DNA of 43,269 nucleotides from Pseudomonadota bacterium (lineage in GTDB: Bacteria; Desulfobacterota; Desulfobulbia; Desulfobulbales; SURF-16), in contig JAHILF010000094.1 of NCBI GenBank assembly GCA_018897105.1, forward strand, positions 1 to 43,269. The letters are read 5' to 3'. Positions within the stretch are counted from its first letter, which is position 1. Each line of letters begins with the position of its first letter. The notes under the pieces were generated by a model. That model saw only the letters and a list, made by a program, of their open reading frames with translations, ran no database searches and was not told the DNA's origin. Positions 18,101 through 26,178 of this stretch are shown piece by piece. The position numbers were made by a program, and so were the translations under genes.

Positions 18101-18117
18101 CTGATGGCAGAAATGCG

Positions 18118-18933
18118 CTAAAGCACCCCTGTCGGCATGGAAGGTACCCTTTCCGCCCCAAGGATATAGCCGCCGTCAAGCCTGATAACGCTGCCGGTCA
18201 TAAAAGCAGTATCTTCGATCAGGAAGAAAATCGCTTTGATGATGTCGGCTATCTTACCTGTGCGGCCAAGCAGGGTATGATCAATAATGGCCTGCTGTTC
18301 TGCTGGGGAAAGCAGCGGCCAGCCTCTGGTGCCTTGGGCATGCCGGGTTTCAAAGAAGCCGAGCATCAATTCGTTGACCCTCACCTCCGGGGCGCCCTGG
18401 CGGGCCCAAGTCTCCGTGAAGGAGGAAACCGCCCTGTTGGCGGCGCTGTAACCGTCGTTGAAGATGAGGCCGGCTGGCCCTGAGCGGCCCACCAGCGCGG
18501 CGATTGAAGAGATGTTGATTGCCGTCCCGTCGCCGGATGCCTTCAGCAGGGGGAGGGCGCGGTTAAAGACGAACCATTTGGCCTTGAGGGTGGTTTCCAT
18601 TTCAAGGTCCCATTGCTCGGGGGTGTAGGGACCATGGACAACCGGCATGCCGCCCCGCTCAATATTGTTGATCAGGATATCAAGCCCGCCAAAGCGATTG
18701 GAGATCCTGTCAAATAAATCCGCGATCTCGTCAGCATTGCGCAGGTCGACTTTTACCGTCAGGTGTTCATGGCCCAGGGCGGAAAATTGCTCCTGCATCT
18801 GTTTGCTTTCTTCAGGCCAGTCGTAATGGGTGAGCACGACTTTTGCCCCGGCAGATGCCAGGGCGAGGGCGATATGTTTACCGATGCCTTTTGCCGCACC
18901 GAGAACCAGTGCTGTTTTTCCTGGTATTTTCAT
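18118..18933 (-). CDS. short-chain dehydrogenase/reductase, catalytic Lys replaced
   Basis: A 271-residue SDR from ATG 18933 (MKIPGKTALVLG). The cofactor-binding GAAKGIGKHIALALA and VKVDLRNADE motifs and the NISSIAAL strand with the catalytic Ser are present; the family ending DGGYILG is typical. But the YxxxK motif is Y-S-A-A-N: the Lys that orients cofactor and lowers the Tyr pKa is Asn, and NNAG is NNIE. The residues between (GRSGPAG...FNDGY) show a normal spacing. So the fold is intact but the usual oxidoreductase chemistry is questionable. It sits on the minus strand just before mltD in the genome order (upstream gene by transcription), separated by 31 nt. Confidence 0.85.
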   Translation of the reverse strand: MKIPGKTALVLGAAKGIGKHIALALASAGAKVVLTHYDWPEESKQMQEQFSALGHEHLTVKVDLRNADEIADLFDRISNRFGGLDILINNIERGGMPVVHGPYTPEQWDLEMETTLKAKWFVFNRALPLLKASGDGTAINISSIAALVGRSGPAGLIFNDGYSAANRAVSSFTETWARQGAPEVRVNELMLGFFETRHAQGTRGWPLLSPAEQQAIIDHTLLGRTGKIADIIKAIFFLIEDTAFMTGSVIRLDGGYILGAERVPSMPTGVL

Positions 18934-18964
18934 GGCAAGGCAGGGTAAGTCGGCAACGTTTTTT

Positions 18965-20647
18965 CTACGGCAGCAGCATGGAAAGCGAGCCGACAGCCTC
19001 CGGATCGCTGACCTGCAAACGGGTACCGGGGTGGATGAGGTCGCTGTCCAGGTTGTTCCACTGCCTGAGTTGATCGGGTGTGAGGTCAAAGCGACGGGCA
19101 ATGGTCCACAGGGTGTCGCCGTTCTGCACTTTATAGTAAGCAGGGTTGGCGGCTGCCACCGTTTCCCTCTTGACGTCGGAACGGCTGGCAACGAGATTGA
19201 CTATGCCACTGGTATGGGTGACATAAAGAGCAAGCTGCTGCCCTGCTTTGATCTGATTGATATTGCGCAGGCCATTCCAGGAGGCGATCAGCTTGGGAGT
19301 GACATTGTAGCGGTTGGCGATGAGAGCGATTGTTTCCCCTCGCTTCACCTTATGCAGCACCATGCGGCTTTCAGCCTGCTTCGCAGCCTGCAGCGGCATA
19401 TCTTTGTCCAGCAGGGCGTAGTTGGTGATCTGATAGGGGATGCGCAGCCGTTGGCCCTTGGTCAGCTTGGATTTGCGCAGGTTATTTGCCTTGAGCATGG
19501 TTGTTTTATTGATTCCGTAGAGTCGGCAGATCTTTGTCAGGTTTTCCCTGCCGTCGACCACATGGGTTTTGTAGTCGGTGGTGACGGTTTGCCTGACCCG
19601 GGGAAGATTTTCCGCCACCAGATCCTTCTGGCCCACAGGAACCTTCAGCTCATAATTTTCCTGGTATGGCGGGGTGACGAGCTTGGGCAGGTTGCGGTTC
19701 AAGGTTCGCAGTTCGTCGAGGTCGGTTTCGCAGGCAACTTCCACGGCGCGTAATGAGGTCAGGGCCGGCACCTCCACGGTCTCGTAAGTCAGGGGCGGCT
19801 CATAATTGATGTTGGTGAAGCCGTATTTCTCAGGGTTTTTGGCAATGATAATGGCGGCAATGAGCTTGGGAACGTATCTTTTGGTTTCACTGGGCAGGTA
19901 CTGTTCCTGGGCCAGCTCCCAGAAGTCGGTGGCATTAGAGTTCTTGATGCCTTTGCTGATCGTGCCCCCGCCGGCGTTATAGGCGGCCACCGCCAGCTGC
20001 CAGTCGCCGAACATGTCATACAGGTCGGACAGAAAGGCAATGGCCGCTCTGGTGGATTTTTCCGGGTCGCGGCGATCGTCTACGTAACGGTTGATTTCCA
20101 GGCCGTAATCAAGGGCGGTGGAATGCATGAACTGCCAGGGCCCGACCGCCTTGGCCGTTGAACATGCCGTGAGGCTGTAGCCGCTTTCAATCATCGGCAG
20201 GTAGGCCAGGTCCTGGGGGAGTCCGGCCGTCCGCAGTTCTTCCTTGATCATGGGCAGATAGCGGGTGGAACGTTCAAGCCAACGGGTGAAGATATCCCGT
20301 TGCTTGTTCTGGAAAAAATCCAGATAGAACTCAACCTGTTTGTTCATGGTCACCGGGAAATCATAACTGGCCTCTTCAGGCGTGTAAGGATTTCCGGGTA
20401 CCCAGGCACCAAGGGTTTCCAGTTCCTGCATCTCTTCGACAACGGTTACCTCGGGTTCGGGTACGGTTATTTCATCAACCGGCACCTCCGCCTCAAGCGC
20501 CTCGGCGCCGTCGTCAGCCTCATCCGCGGCAAAAGTGGCTTCGGCAACGGGCAGCCTGGTTGTGGAGTCGGTTGCCGCGCAGCCCCACATGGAGGCCAGC
20601 AGAAAGGGCAGGATAAATAAAAAAAGATATGTTGGTTTGTCTCGCAT
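18965..20647 (-). CDS. mltD: membrane-bound lytic murein transglycosylase D with LysM repeats
   Basis: A 560-residue lipoprotein (lipobox ASMWGC, Cys at about 23) that cleaves the MurNAc-GlcNAc bond of peptidoglycan with 1,6-anhydro formation. After an acidic linker (40-85), the SLT domain (about 130-260) has the catalytic Glu in LPMIESGYS and AVAAYNAGGGTISK. Three LysM domains follow (about 375-420, 440-485, 505-550): HVVDGRENLTKICRLYG, HKVKRGETIALIANRYN and YKVQNGDTLWTIARRFD. The SDR is downstream by 31 nt. It and the class A PBP are divergently transcribed from 20648-20916, one degrading and one making peptidoglycan. Confidence 0.95.
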   Translation of the reverse strand: MRDKPTYLFLFILPFLLASMWGCAATDSTTRLPVAEATFAADEADDGAEALEAEVPVDEITVPEPEVTVVEEMQELETLGAWVPGNPYTPEEASYDFPVTMNKQVEFYLDFFQNKQRDIFTRWLERSTRYLPMIKEELRTAGLPQDLAYLPMIESGYSLTACSTAKAVGPWQFMHSTALDYGLEINRYVDDRRDPEKSTRAAIAFLSDLYDMFGDWQLAVAAYNAGGGTISKGIKNSNATDFWELAQEQYLPSETKRYVPKLIAAIIIAKNPEKYGFTNINYEPPLTYETVEVPALTSLRAVEVACETDLDELRTLNRNLPKLVTPPYQENYELKVPVGQKDLVAENLPRVRQTVTTDYKTHVVDGRENLTKICRLYGINKTTMLKANNLRKSKLTKGQRLRIPYQITNYALLDKDMPLQAAKQAESRMVLHKVKRGETIALIANRYNVTPKLIASWNGLRNINQIKAGQQLALYVTHTSGIVNLVASRSDVKRETVAAANPAYYKVQNGDTLWTIARRFDLTPDQLRQWNNLDSDLIHPGTRLQVSDPEAVGSLSMLLP

Positions 20648-20887
20648 TCTTTACAGTCCACAATGGATAGGGTTGATGAGTATGAAGGTCCTCTGCGACT
20701 ACGCAGATATGACTGAACATTCATGATTCGGTGGCCTTTTCGACTGGAGAAGTCGATACATCATGTAAGGGGCAAGGCAAAATTAATGCCAAAACTCCTT
20801 TAATTTCTTACATGACATGGCTGGCAAATGCAATTAATTTGTCGCCTCCAGCATGCTTTTCTTGCGATTGCCCCTGAAAAGCATTAT

Positions 20888-20907
20888 GAGAATATTTTGA
20901 TATTCTC
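20888..20907. promoter_or_regulatory. palindrome just upstream of the class A PBP gene
   Basis: GAGAATAT (20888-20895) TTTG ATATTCTC (20900-20907) is a perfect 8-bp inverted repeat with a 4-nt centre, ending 9 nt before the upstream candidate start codon. It could be an operator for a repressor or a hairpin in the mRNA that would hide translation initiation. No protein is identified. Confidence 0.4.
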
Positions 20908-20916
20908 TGCTATTTT

Positions 20917-23900
20917 TTGAAAATTGTTGGTGAATATAAATTCATTTTTACTATTGTTAAGGGAATGTTTAAAAAAATTCTATTTATTTTTGCAGCGCTC
21001 ACCTCTCTTGTCGTAATTTCTGCTGTTGCCGCCTTCATGTGGCTGGTGGTTTATCACCCCGGCGAGGCCCTCAAGCAGGAAAATATTGAAAAAAGCCTGG
21101 CCAGGGAAAGCCCTGTTTTCTGCCGAGACGGGGTGACGAAGATTGGCGTTTTCTTTCAGGACGCCCATCGGCAGTACGTGTCCTATGGGCAGTTGCCGCA
21201 GGATTTTGTCAACGCCCTGATCGCGGCTGAAGACCACCAGTTTTTCCAGCACCACGGCATTGATTTGCCCGGCTTTGCCCGGGCCATGTTTGTCAATATC
21301 AGGGCTGGCAGAATTGTCCAGGGCGGCAGCACCATCACCCAGCAGACCGCCAAAAATCTCTTCGAACGCAAAGGACGCTCAATAAAGGCCAAACTGACCG
21401 AGCTGCTCTTTGCCCTGCGTCTCGAATACCATTACTCCAAGCAAAAGATACTCGAATTCTATGCCAACCAGTTTTATGTAAGCGGCAACGGCCGGGGTCT
21501 GGGGGTGGCGGCCCGTTATTATTTTGACAAGGAGCCGGAACAGCTTGATCTGGTGGAGGCGGCCTTCATAGCCGGCAGTGTCAAGCGGCCGAATTACTAC
21601 AACCCCTTTATAAAAAAGGATGAGGCCGGAGCCGCGGAAGCCAGGCGCAATGCCAAAGTGCGCACGGCATATGTTCTGGGGCAGATGTACAGGCTGGGGA
21701 TGATCTCCGTGGAAATGTACCAGCAGGCCCTGAGCCGGGAGATTCCCTTTAAACGGGGGAAAATGCAGTTCCGGCTGAATACCTTGATGGATCTCGTCAA
21801 GGACGGGCTGGATGATCCGGCGGTTGAAGCGGCCTTGCTGGAATACGGCATAGAGAATGTGGCCACCTCCGGGGTGCGGATATTTACCAGCATAGACAAC
21901 AAGCTGCAAGACAGCAATCTCTTCGCCCTGCAGAGCGAGTTGAGCCAGCTCGATGTCAAATTGCTCGGCTACGACCGTTCTTTTCTCCAGAAGCGTTATG
22001 CCGAGCTGCCCTTCGGCGTCGGCAATACGGTATCCGAGGGACAGTTTCTGGTGGGGCGGGTGCAGGAAATCGAAAAAGGCCAGCCGGTGCGGGTGCTGGT
22101 TTCCTTTTCCCCCAATGACCAGGGCTCAGACAAGCTGGGCATTATCGATGAGCAGGGGTTGCTGCCTTTACTTGCCTCGCTGGTGCAATACAAAGGACAG
22201 CGCTGGAGCACCAGCAGCCGCAAGGATCTGCCCCTGCTGCTGAAAGAGCTGCAGGTGGGGGATCTGGTCTACCTGTCAGCCCGGGGGCAGGGTGCCGACG
22301 ATGGGGAATATCTTTTCAATCTGGAAAAATATCCTGAGCTGCAGGGCGCCTCCCTGGTGCTGCAGGAGGGAAAGATTCTGGCCCTGGCCGGCGGTATGGA
22401 TAATTATTTTTATAACCGGGCCGTGTCGGCAAAGAGGGCCATGGGCTCGGTGGTCAAGCCGCTGCTCTATGCGGCGGCAATCCAGCTTGGCTGGAACTCC
22501 CTGGATCCGCTCAACAATGAGCGGAATATGTTTATCTACCAGCGGAATGCCTATATCCCCAGGCCTGATCACATCAGTCCCCATAAAAGGGTCTCCATGA
22601 GCTGGGCAGGTGTGCACTCGGAAAATGTGGCCTCTGTCTGGCTGCTGTATCATCTCTGTGACCGGCTGAGTCCTGCCCAGTTCAAGGATCTGCTGGCCGG
22701 GGTCGGCATGGCCCGGGAAACGAACGAATCATATGAACATTATACCCGGCGCGTCAGGGACAAGATGGGAGTATTGGTTAATGAGGACGCATTGCAGAAG
22801 ACCGCTTTCGAAATGGCGGTGGCTGCCAGCGAGGTGGATCTCCTTTTTGCCGGCAAGCAGGATGAGTGGCAGAATCTCGGCCTTTTTCACTACAGCGACA
22901 GATTTGAAAAGGAACTCGATGATTTGACCGAGGATGTGAAGGCCAACGAACGGGAACTGCGGCAGCAGATTATCAACCGCAGTTTTATCCGTTACAGAAA
23001 TCTGCAGCAGCGTGTTTTGAATGAAGCGGGCTTACTTGCCGAAACGTCAGGCGGTTACCTGGTACCGGGGCTGTACTTTCAGCCTGTCGAGGCAAAAGAT
23101 GGGGCAGGCTGGGCTGGCGATTCAATAAATGCCGGTGATCATTTCATCTACAGCGAAGAAAATCCGGGAAGCGGCTGGCTGCCTGTCAGTAAGGCTGATC
23201 TGCAGAGATTGCTGGCCGATATGACCCCGGATGTAGCAGCCAGGTTCTGGGGTGAGGTGCGCATTGACAACATGCTGAGCTTGGCCACCCTCGACCTGCT
23301 GCAGGAAAACTTCCGGAAAGAATACCAAAAACTGTCTTCCCAGCCTGGCTATGGAGACGATGTCCTGCATAATATCCGCGATTTCCGGGTGCTGACGGGA
23401 CTGAGGTATCTCATTGACCTTTGCCGGTCCATGGGAGTCACCAGTGAGCTTGAGCCTGTTCTCTCCTTTCCTCTCGGTTCCAATGTCATGAGTCTGTTTG
23501 AGCTGGTCAGGGTCTATGAAGCGCTGACCAGCGGGATCTCATACAACCCGGAGGAAAGCGCAAATCCCGGCCTGGCGCTTATTGACCGGATAGAGACCAC
23601 GGATGGGGAAGTGATTTATGAGAGCCAGATCATCAAGAAACGGGTCATTGACGGCAAGACGGCAGTGGCTGTCAGTGATATCCTGCGTAATGTAGTCAGA
23701 TTCGGCACCGGCCGTTACGCCAACAATATCCCGTTGCGCAGCAGCGACCCCGCCGTGGAGGCGCAGCTTGCCGAGCTGCAGATGACGGTGCCGGTGCTCG
23801 GTAAAACGGGCACAGCCAATCGTTTTACCAACTCGTCCTTTGCCGGCGTGGTGCCGGCCGTGCGGAGCAAGAGAGATGGCCTCATCGTTGACGGTGCCAA

Positions 23901-24279
23901 TTTTGCCGTTGCCGCGTATGTGGGTTTTGACGACAACCGGCCGATGGTTCATTCCTCCACCCGTATTGCCGGCTCCAGCGGAGCGCTGCCCATCTGGACC
24001 AAGGTTGCGCAGAGCATTATCTTTGAAAGGGATTATGCCGGGTCGCTTGATATGGCTGATATGGCCTTTTCCGGCAGCAGCGAGGTGCCTCTGTTTTATC
24101 CGGCCCTGGGCCAGATAGACGCGCCTGTGGCGATCAATGGCGGCGGTCTTCTGGTGTCCGACCGGTCCGGCGTTCAGGATACGAGTTCAGTGGTCACCTT
24201 CGGCAAATTTCTTTCCGGCGGTGAAATTCAATTGGAGCGATATTTTCTTCCATACTGGCGCAACAGTGAAAAGCAATAA
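20917..24279 (+). CDS. bifunctional class A penicillin-binding protein with large insertion
   Basis: A 1120-residue inner-membrane enzyme with glycosyltransferase (about 60-250) and transpeptidase (from about 480) domains. One membrane helix (residues 17-45) precedes them. The glycosyltransferase motifs are E105-D106-H-x-F-F-x-H-H-G and GGSTITQQTAKNLF. The transpeptidase has S511-V-V-K514, S568-E-N570 and K963-TGT. The gap between SxN and KTGT is about 390 residues, compared with about 185 in E. coli PBP1A as I recall, so about 200 extra residues, largely helical and charged (about 590-870), are inserted. Candidate starts are ATG 20917 and ATG 20965 (MFKKILFIF); the second gives a normal short cytoplasmic tail. 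No strong ribosome site for either. A lipoprotein gene follows after 24 nt. Confidence 0.92.
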   Translation: MKIVGEYKFIFTIVKGMFKKILFIFAALTSLVVISAVAAFMWLVVYHPGEALKQENIEKSLARESPVFCRDGVTKIGVFFQDAHRQYVSYGQLPQDFVNALIAAEDHQFFQHHGIDLPGFARAMFVNIRAGRIVQGGSTITQQTAKNLFERKGRSIKAKLTELLFALRLEYHYSKQKILEFYANQFYVSGNGRGLGVAARYYFDKEPEQLDLVEAAFIAGSVKRPNYYNPFIKKDEAGAAEARRNAKVRTAYVLGQMYRLGMISVEMYQQALSREIPFKRGKMQFRLNTLMDLVKDGLDDPAVEAALLEYGIENVATSGVRIFTSIDNKLQDSNLFALQSELSQLDVKLLGYDRSFLQKRYAELPFGVGNTVSEGQFLVGRVQEIEKGQPVRVLVSFSPNDQGSDKLGIIDEQGLLPLLASLVQYKGQRWSTSSRKDLPLLLKELQVGDLVYLSARGQGADDGEYLFNLEKYPELQGASLVLQEGKILALAGGMDNYFYNRAVSAKRAMGSVVKPLLYAAAIQLGWNSLDPLNNERNMFIYQRNAYIPRPDHISPHKRVSMSWAGVHSENVASVWLLYHLCDRLSPAQFKDLLAGVGMARETNESYEHYTRRVRDKMGVLVNEDALQKTAFEMAVAASEVDLLFAGKQDEWQNLGLFHYSDRFEKELDDLTEDVKANERELRQQIINRSFIRYRNLQQRVLNEAGLLAETSGGYLVPGLYFQPVEAKDGAGWAGDSINAGDHFIYSEENPGSGWLPVSKADLQRLLADMTPDVAARFWGEVRIDNMLSLATLDLLQENFRKEYQKLSSQPGYGDDVLHNIRDFRVLTGLRYLIDLCRSMGVTSELEPVLSFPLGSNVMSLFELVRVYEALTSGISYNPEESANPGLALIDRIETTDGEVIYESQIIKKRVIDGKTAVAVSDILRNVVRFGTGRYANNIPLRSSDPAVEAQLAELQMTVPVLGKTGTANRFTNSSFAGVVPAVRSKRDGLIVDGANFAVAAYVGFDDNRPMVHSSTRIAGSSGALPIWTKVAQSIIFERDYAGSLDMADMAFSGSSEVPLFYPALGQIDAPVAINGGGLLVSDRSGVQDTSSVVTFGKFLSGGEIQLERYFLPYWRNSEKQ

Positions 24280-24303
24280 CAGTGGAGTAATTGTAAAAAT
24301 ATC

Positions 24304-26028
24304 ATGATCAAGAAGAATTTATTTGCAGGCAGGCTTGTGATGGCGGCAGCGGTCCTTTTATTGCTCGGCGGTTGTCAGACCGCCGGGGGATTGCTCGGGC
24401 CGAAGAAAAAGGTGCCCCCCTATGTGGATATGGGAAAAGGGGCGTCGGTGGAGGGGGAAAGTACGGCAGCTCCTGTGCCGTCGGCCCCTTCAACTCTTGA
24501 GGAGAGAAAAGCGGGCGAACCCGCACCGGGAATGCCCGCAGCAAGCTGGCTTGACCCGGCAGTCATGGCCGGCATGGCCGATTATGTGTCGACACGAATC
24601 TCCGAATACCGAGACAAGCAGGGGCAATGGCAGGGGATGGAGACAAGCTTTTCCCAGCATGACCTTGCCCTGCCGCAGCCGGAAAAATGGCGGGAATGCA
24701 CCGGCGCACTCAGGACCATCGTTGACGGCTATCTGGCCCTGCATTCCACGTCGAACAGCGGCGAGGGGTTTGCCGGCATCATCCCGCCCGCATCACCCTA
24801 TGCCACCTTCCAGCAGGATATCGCTTTTCTTGAAAGCGATTGCCAGACAATTTTTGCCGCAGCCGCGGCGGTCATTCCCGAACAGTTGCAGACCTACCGG
24901 CAGACCGTTGCCGGCCAGGCTGAAGGCGTGGTCCGCTACTGGGCTGCCCAGGGCGACAATGAGAAGGTGGTGGAGTCCTATGAGAATATGATCGGCGCGG
25001 GGGGCGAGGGAAGAATATCGCCGGAAACCAGGGAGCTGTATGCCCGCGCCCTGCTGGCTACCGGCAAGCTCGGGCAGGCGGCTGAGGTCCTGCTTGAAGC
25101 GGCCCAGGACAAGGATGCTCTGCAGGCGTGGCCGCTCCGTCTGCAGGCTGCCGACCTGCTTTTCGCCGAAGGAAAATTCCCCCGGGCCCGCCAGGAATAT
25201 GAACAGGTGGCCGGTCTCTTTTACAGCCTGAAACAGGCGGATGTGCAGGTTGAAACCCAGCTTGCCCTGCTTGCCGGACAGGATGAACATGGGCAGGAGT
25301 TGGAGCTGTACAGGCGGGCTCTGAAATCCTGGCTGCAGTATGACGGGATAACATTGCCTCCGGACCTGGCGGAGAGCGTGCAGCGTCTTGAGGAGGTTTT
25401 TCCGGAATCAATCTATACCCAAATGGCTCGGGCCCTGCTTGACAAAGCCGGCGGCCGTGTGCAGCAGAATGTCGATGAGGCCATGGTCAAGGCCCGACAG
25501 CTGGCCTCGGAAAGGAAATTCACCCAGGCTCTGGCGGTTCTGGCCCCCTGGTCCCGGGAGGCCCAGCCCGGGGAGGCTGCTTCTTCGGTCAAGTCTCTCG
25601 AAGAGGAGATCCGAGCGCAGCAGTCCCAGGAAACAGTGCTGCAGCAGATGCAGAAAAACGAGGCACTTGATGCCAAATGGCAGAAGGCTTTGGAGATGCT
25701 CGATCATCGGCAGTTTGATCAGTCCATTGTTCTCTTTGAAGAGCTGGTTGATACGCCATACCAGGACCAGGCCAGGGCAAAAATTTCCGAGTCCGTGAAT
25801 CTGGCTGCTGCGGAGCTGCGCATGGAGGCGGCGAATTTATTTACCAAGGCACGGAAAACGGAAGCTGTTGATCAGAAAAAGGCCCTGCTGCTCGAATCAA
25901 GACGGCTGCTGCTGTTGGTGCAGCAGAAGTATCCCCAGGCGGATATTATCGATAAGGTGAGACAGAACCAGAAGGCAACGGAAGAACAGATACGGGCTCT
26001 GGACCCGAATCTGCTGGGCCAGGAGTAA
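24304..26028 (+). CDS. large lipoprotein with TPR-like helices, possible PBP activator
   Basis: A 574-residue exported lipoprotein with signal AAAVLLLLGGC (Cys at about 24). A Pro/Ala/Gly-rich linker (about 35-85) follows, then long helical pairs including ELYARALLATGKLGQAAEVLLEAAQDKDALQAWPLRLQAADLLFAEGKFPRARQEYEQVA, reading as tetratricopeptide-like repeats, and a helical C-terminus. It lacks catalytic motifs. It starts 24 nt after the class A PBP stop, and no promoter is seen between. In enterobacteria the lipoprotein LpoA (also TPR-containing) activates PBP1A; an analogous role is inferred here from order and architecture only. Confidence 0.75.
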   Translation: MIKKNLFAGRLVMAAAVLLLLGGCQTAGGLLGPKKKVPPYVDMGKGASVEGESTAAPVPSAPSTLEERKAGEPAPGMPAASWLDPAVMAGMADYVSTRISEYRDKQGQWQGMETSFSQHDLALPQPEKWRECTGALRTIVDGYLALHSTSNSGEGFAGIIPPASPYATFQQDIAFLESDCQTIFAAAAAVIPEQLQTYRQTVAGQAEGVVRYWAAQGDNEKVVESYENMIGAGGEGRISPETRELYARALLATGKLGQAAEVLLEAAQDKDALQAWPLRLQAADLLFAEGKFPRARQEYEQVAGLFYSLKQADVQVETQLALLAGQDEHGQELELYRRALKSWLQYDGITLPPDLAESVQRLEEVFPESIYTQMARALLDKAGGRVQQNVDEAMVKARQLASERKFTQALAVLAPWSREAQPGEAASSVKSLEEEIRAQQSQETVLQQMQKNEALDAKWQKALEMLDHRQFDQSIVLFEELVDTPYQDQARAKISESVNLAAAELRMEAANLFTKARKTEAVDQKKALLLESRRLLLLVQQKYPQADIIDKVRQNQKATEEQIRALDPNLLGQE

Positions 26029-26178
26029 GAATTTCTTTAACAGGCAAGCCCTAAGAGAAAAAGGGAAAACGTATTTTAATAACTTGAAAATTTGTCCTTG
26101 ATTTGCGCAAATATAAAGGAGGTGAAAAGAAAAGATCCCTTTGGGTCATAAATTTTATTTGAAGCCTGAGGTTGCTGT

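Noticed and set aside
26090-26106. Possible sigma54 site before cheA (TTGTCC...TTGC)
   Set aside because: The -24 element TTGTCC lacks the GG pair, so the match is not convincing.
26118-26150. AGGAGGTGAAAA as ribosome site and a leader peptide (GTG AAA AGA AAA...)
   Set aside because: It is about 50 nt from the cheA ATG, the GTG overlaps the AGGAGG, and the frame closes after nine codons.
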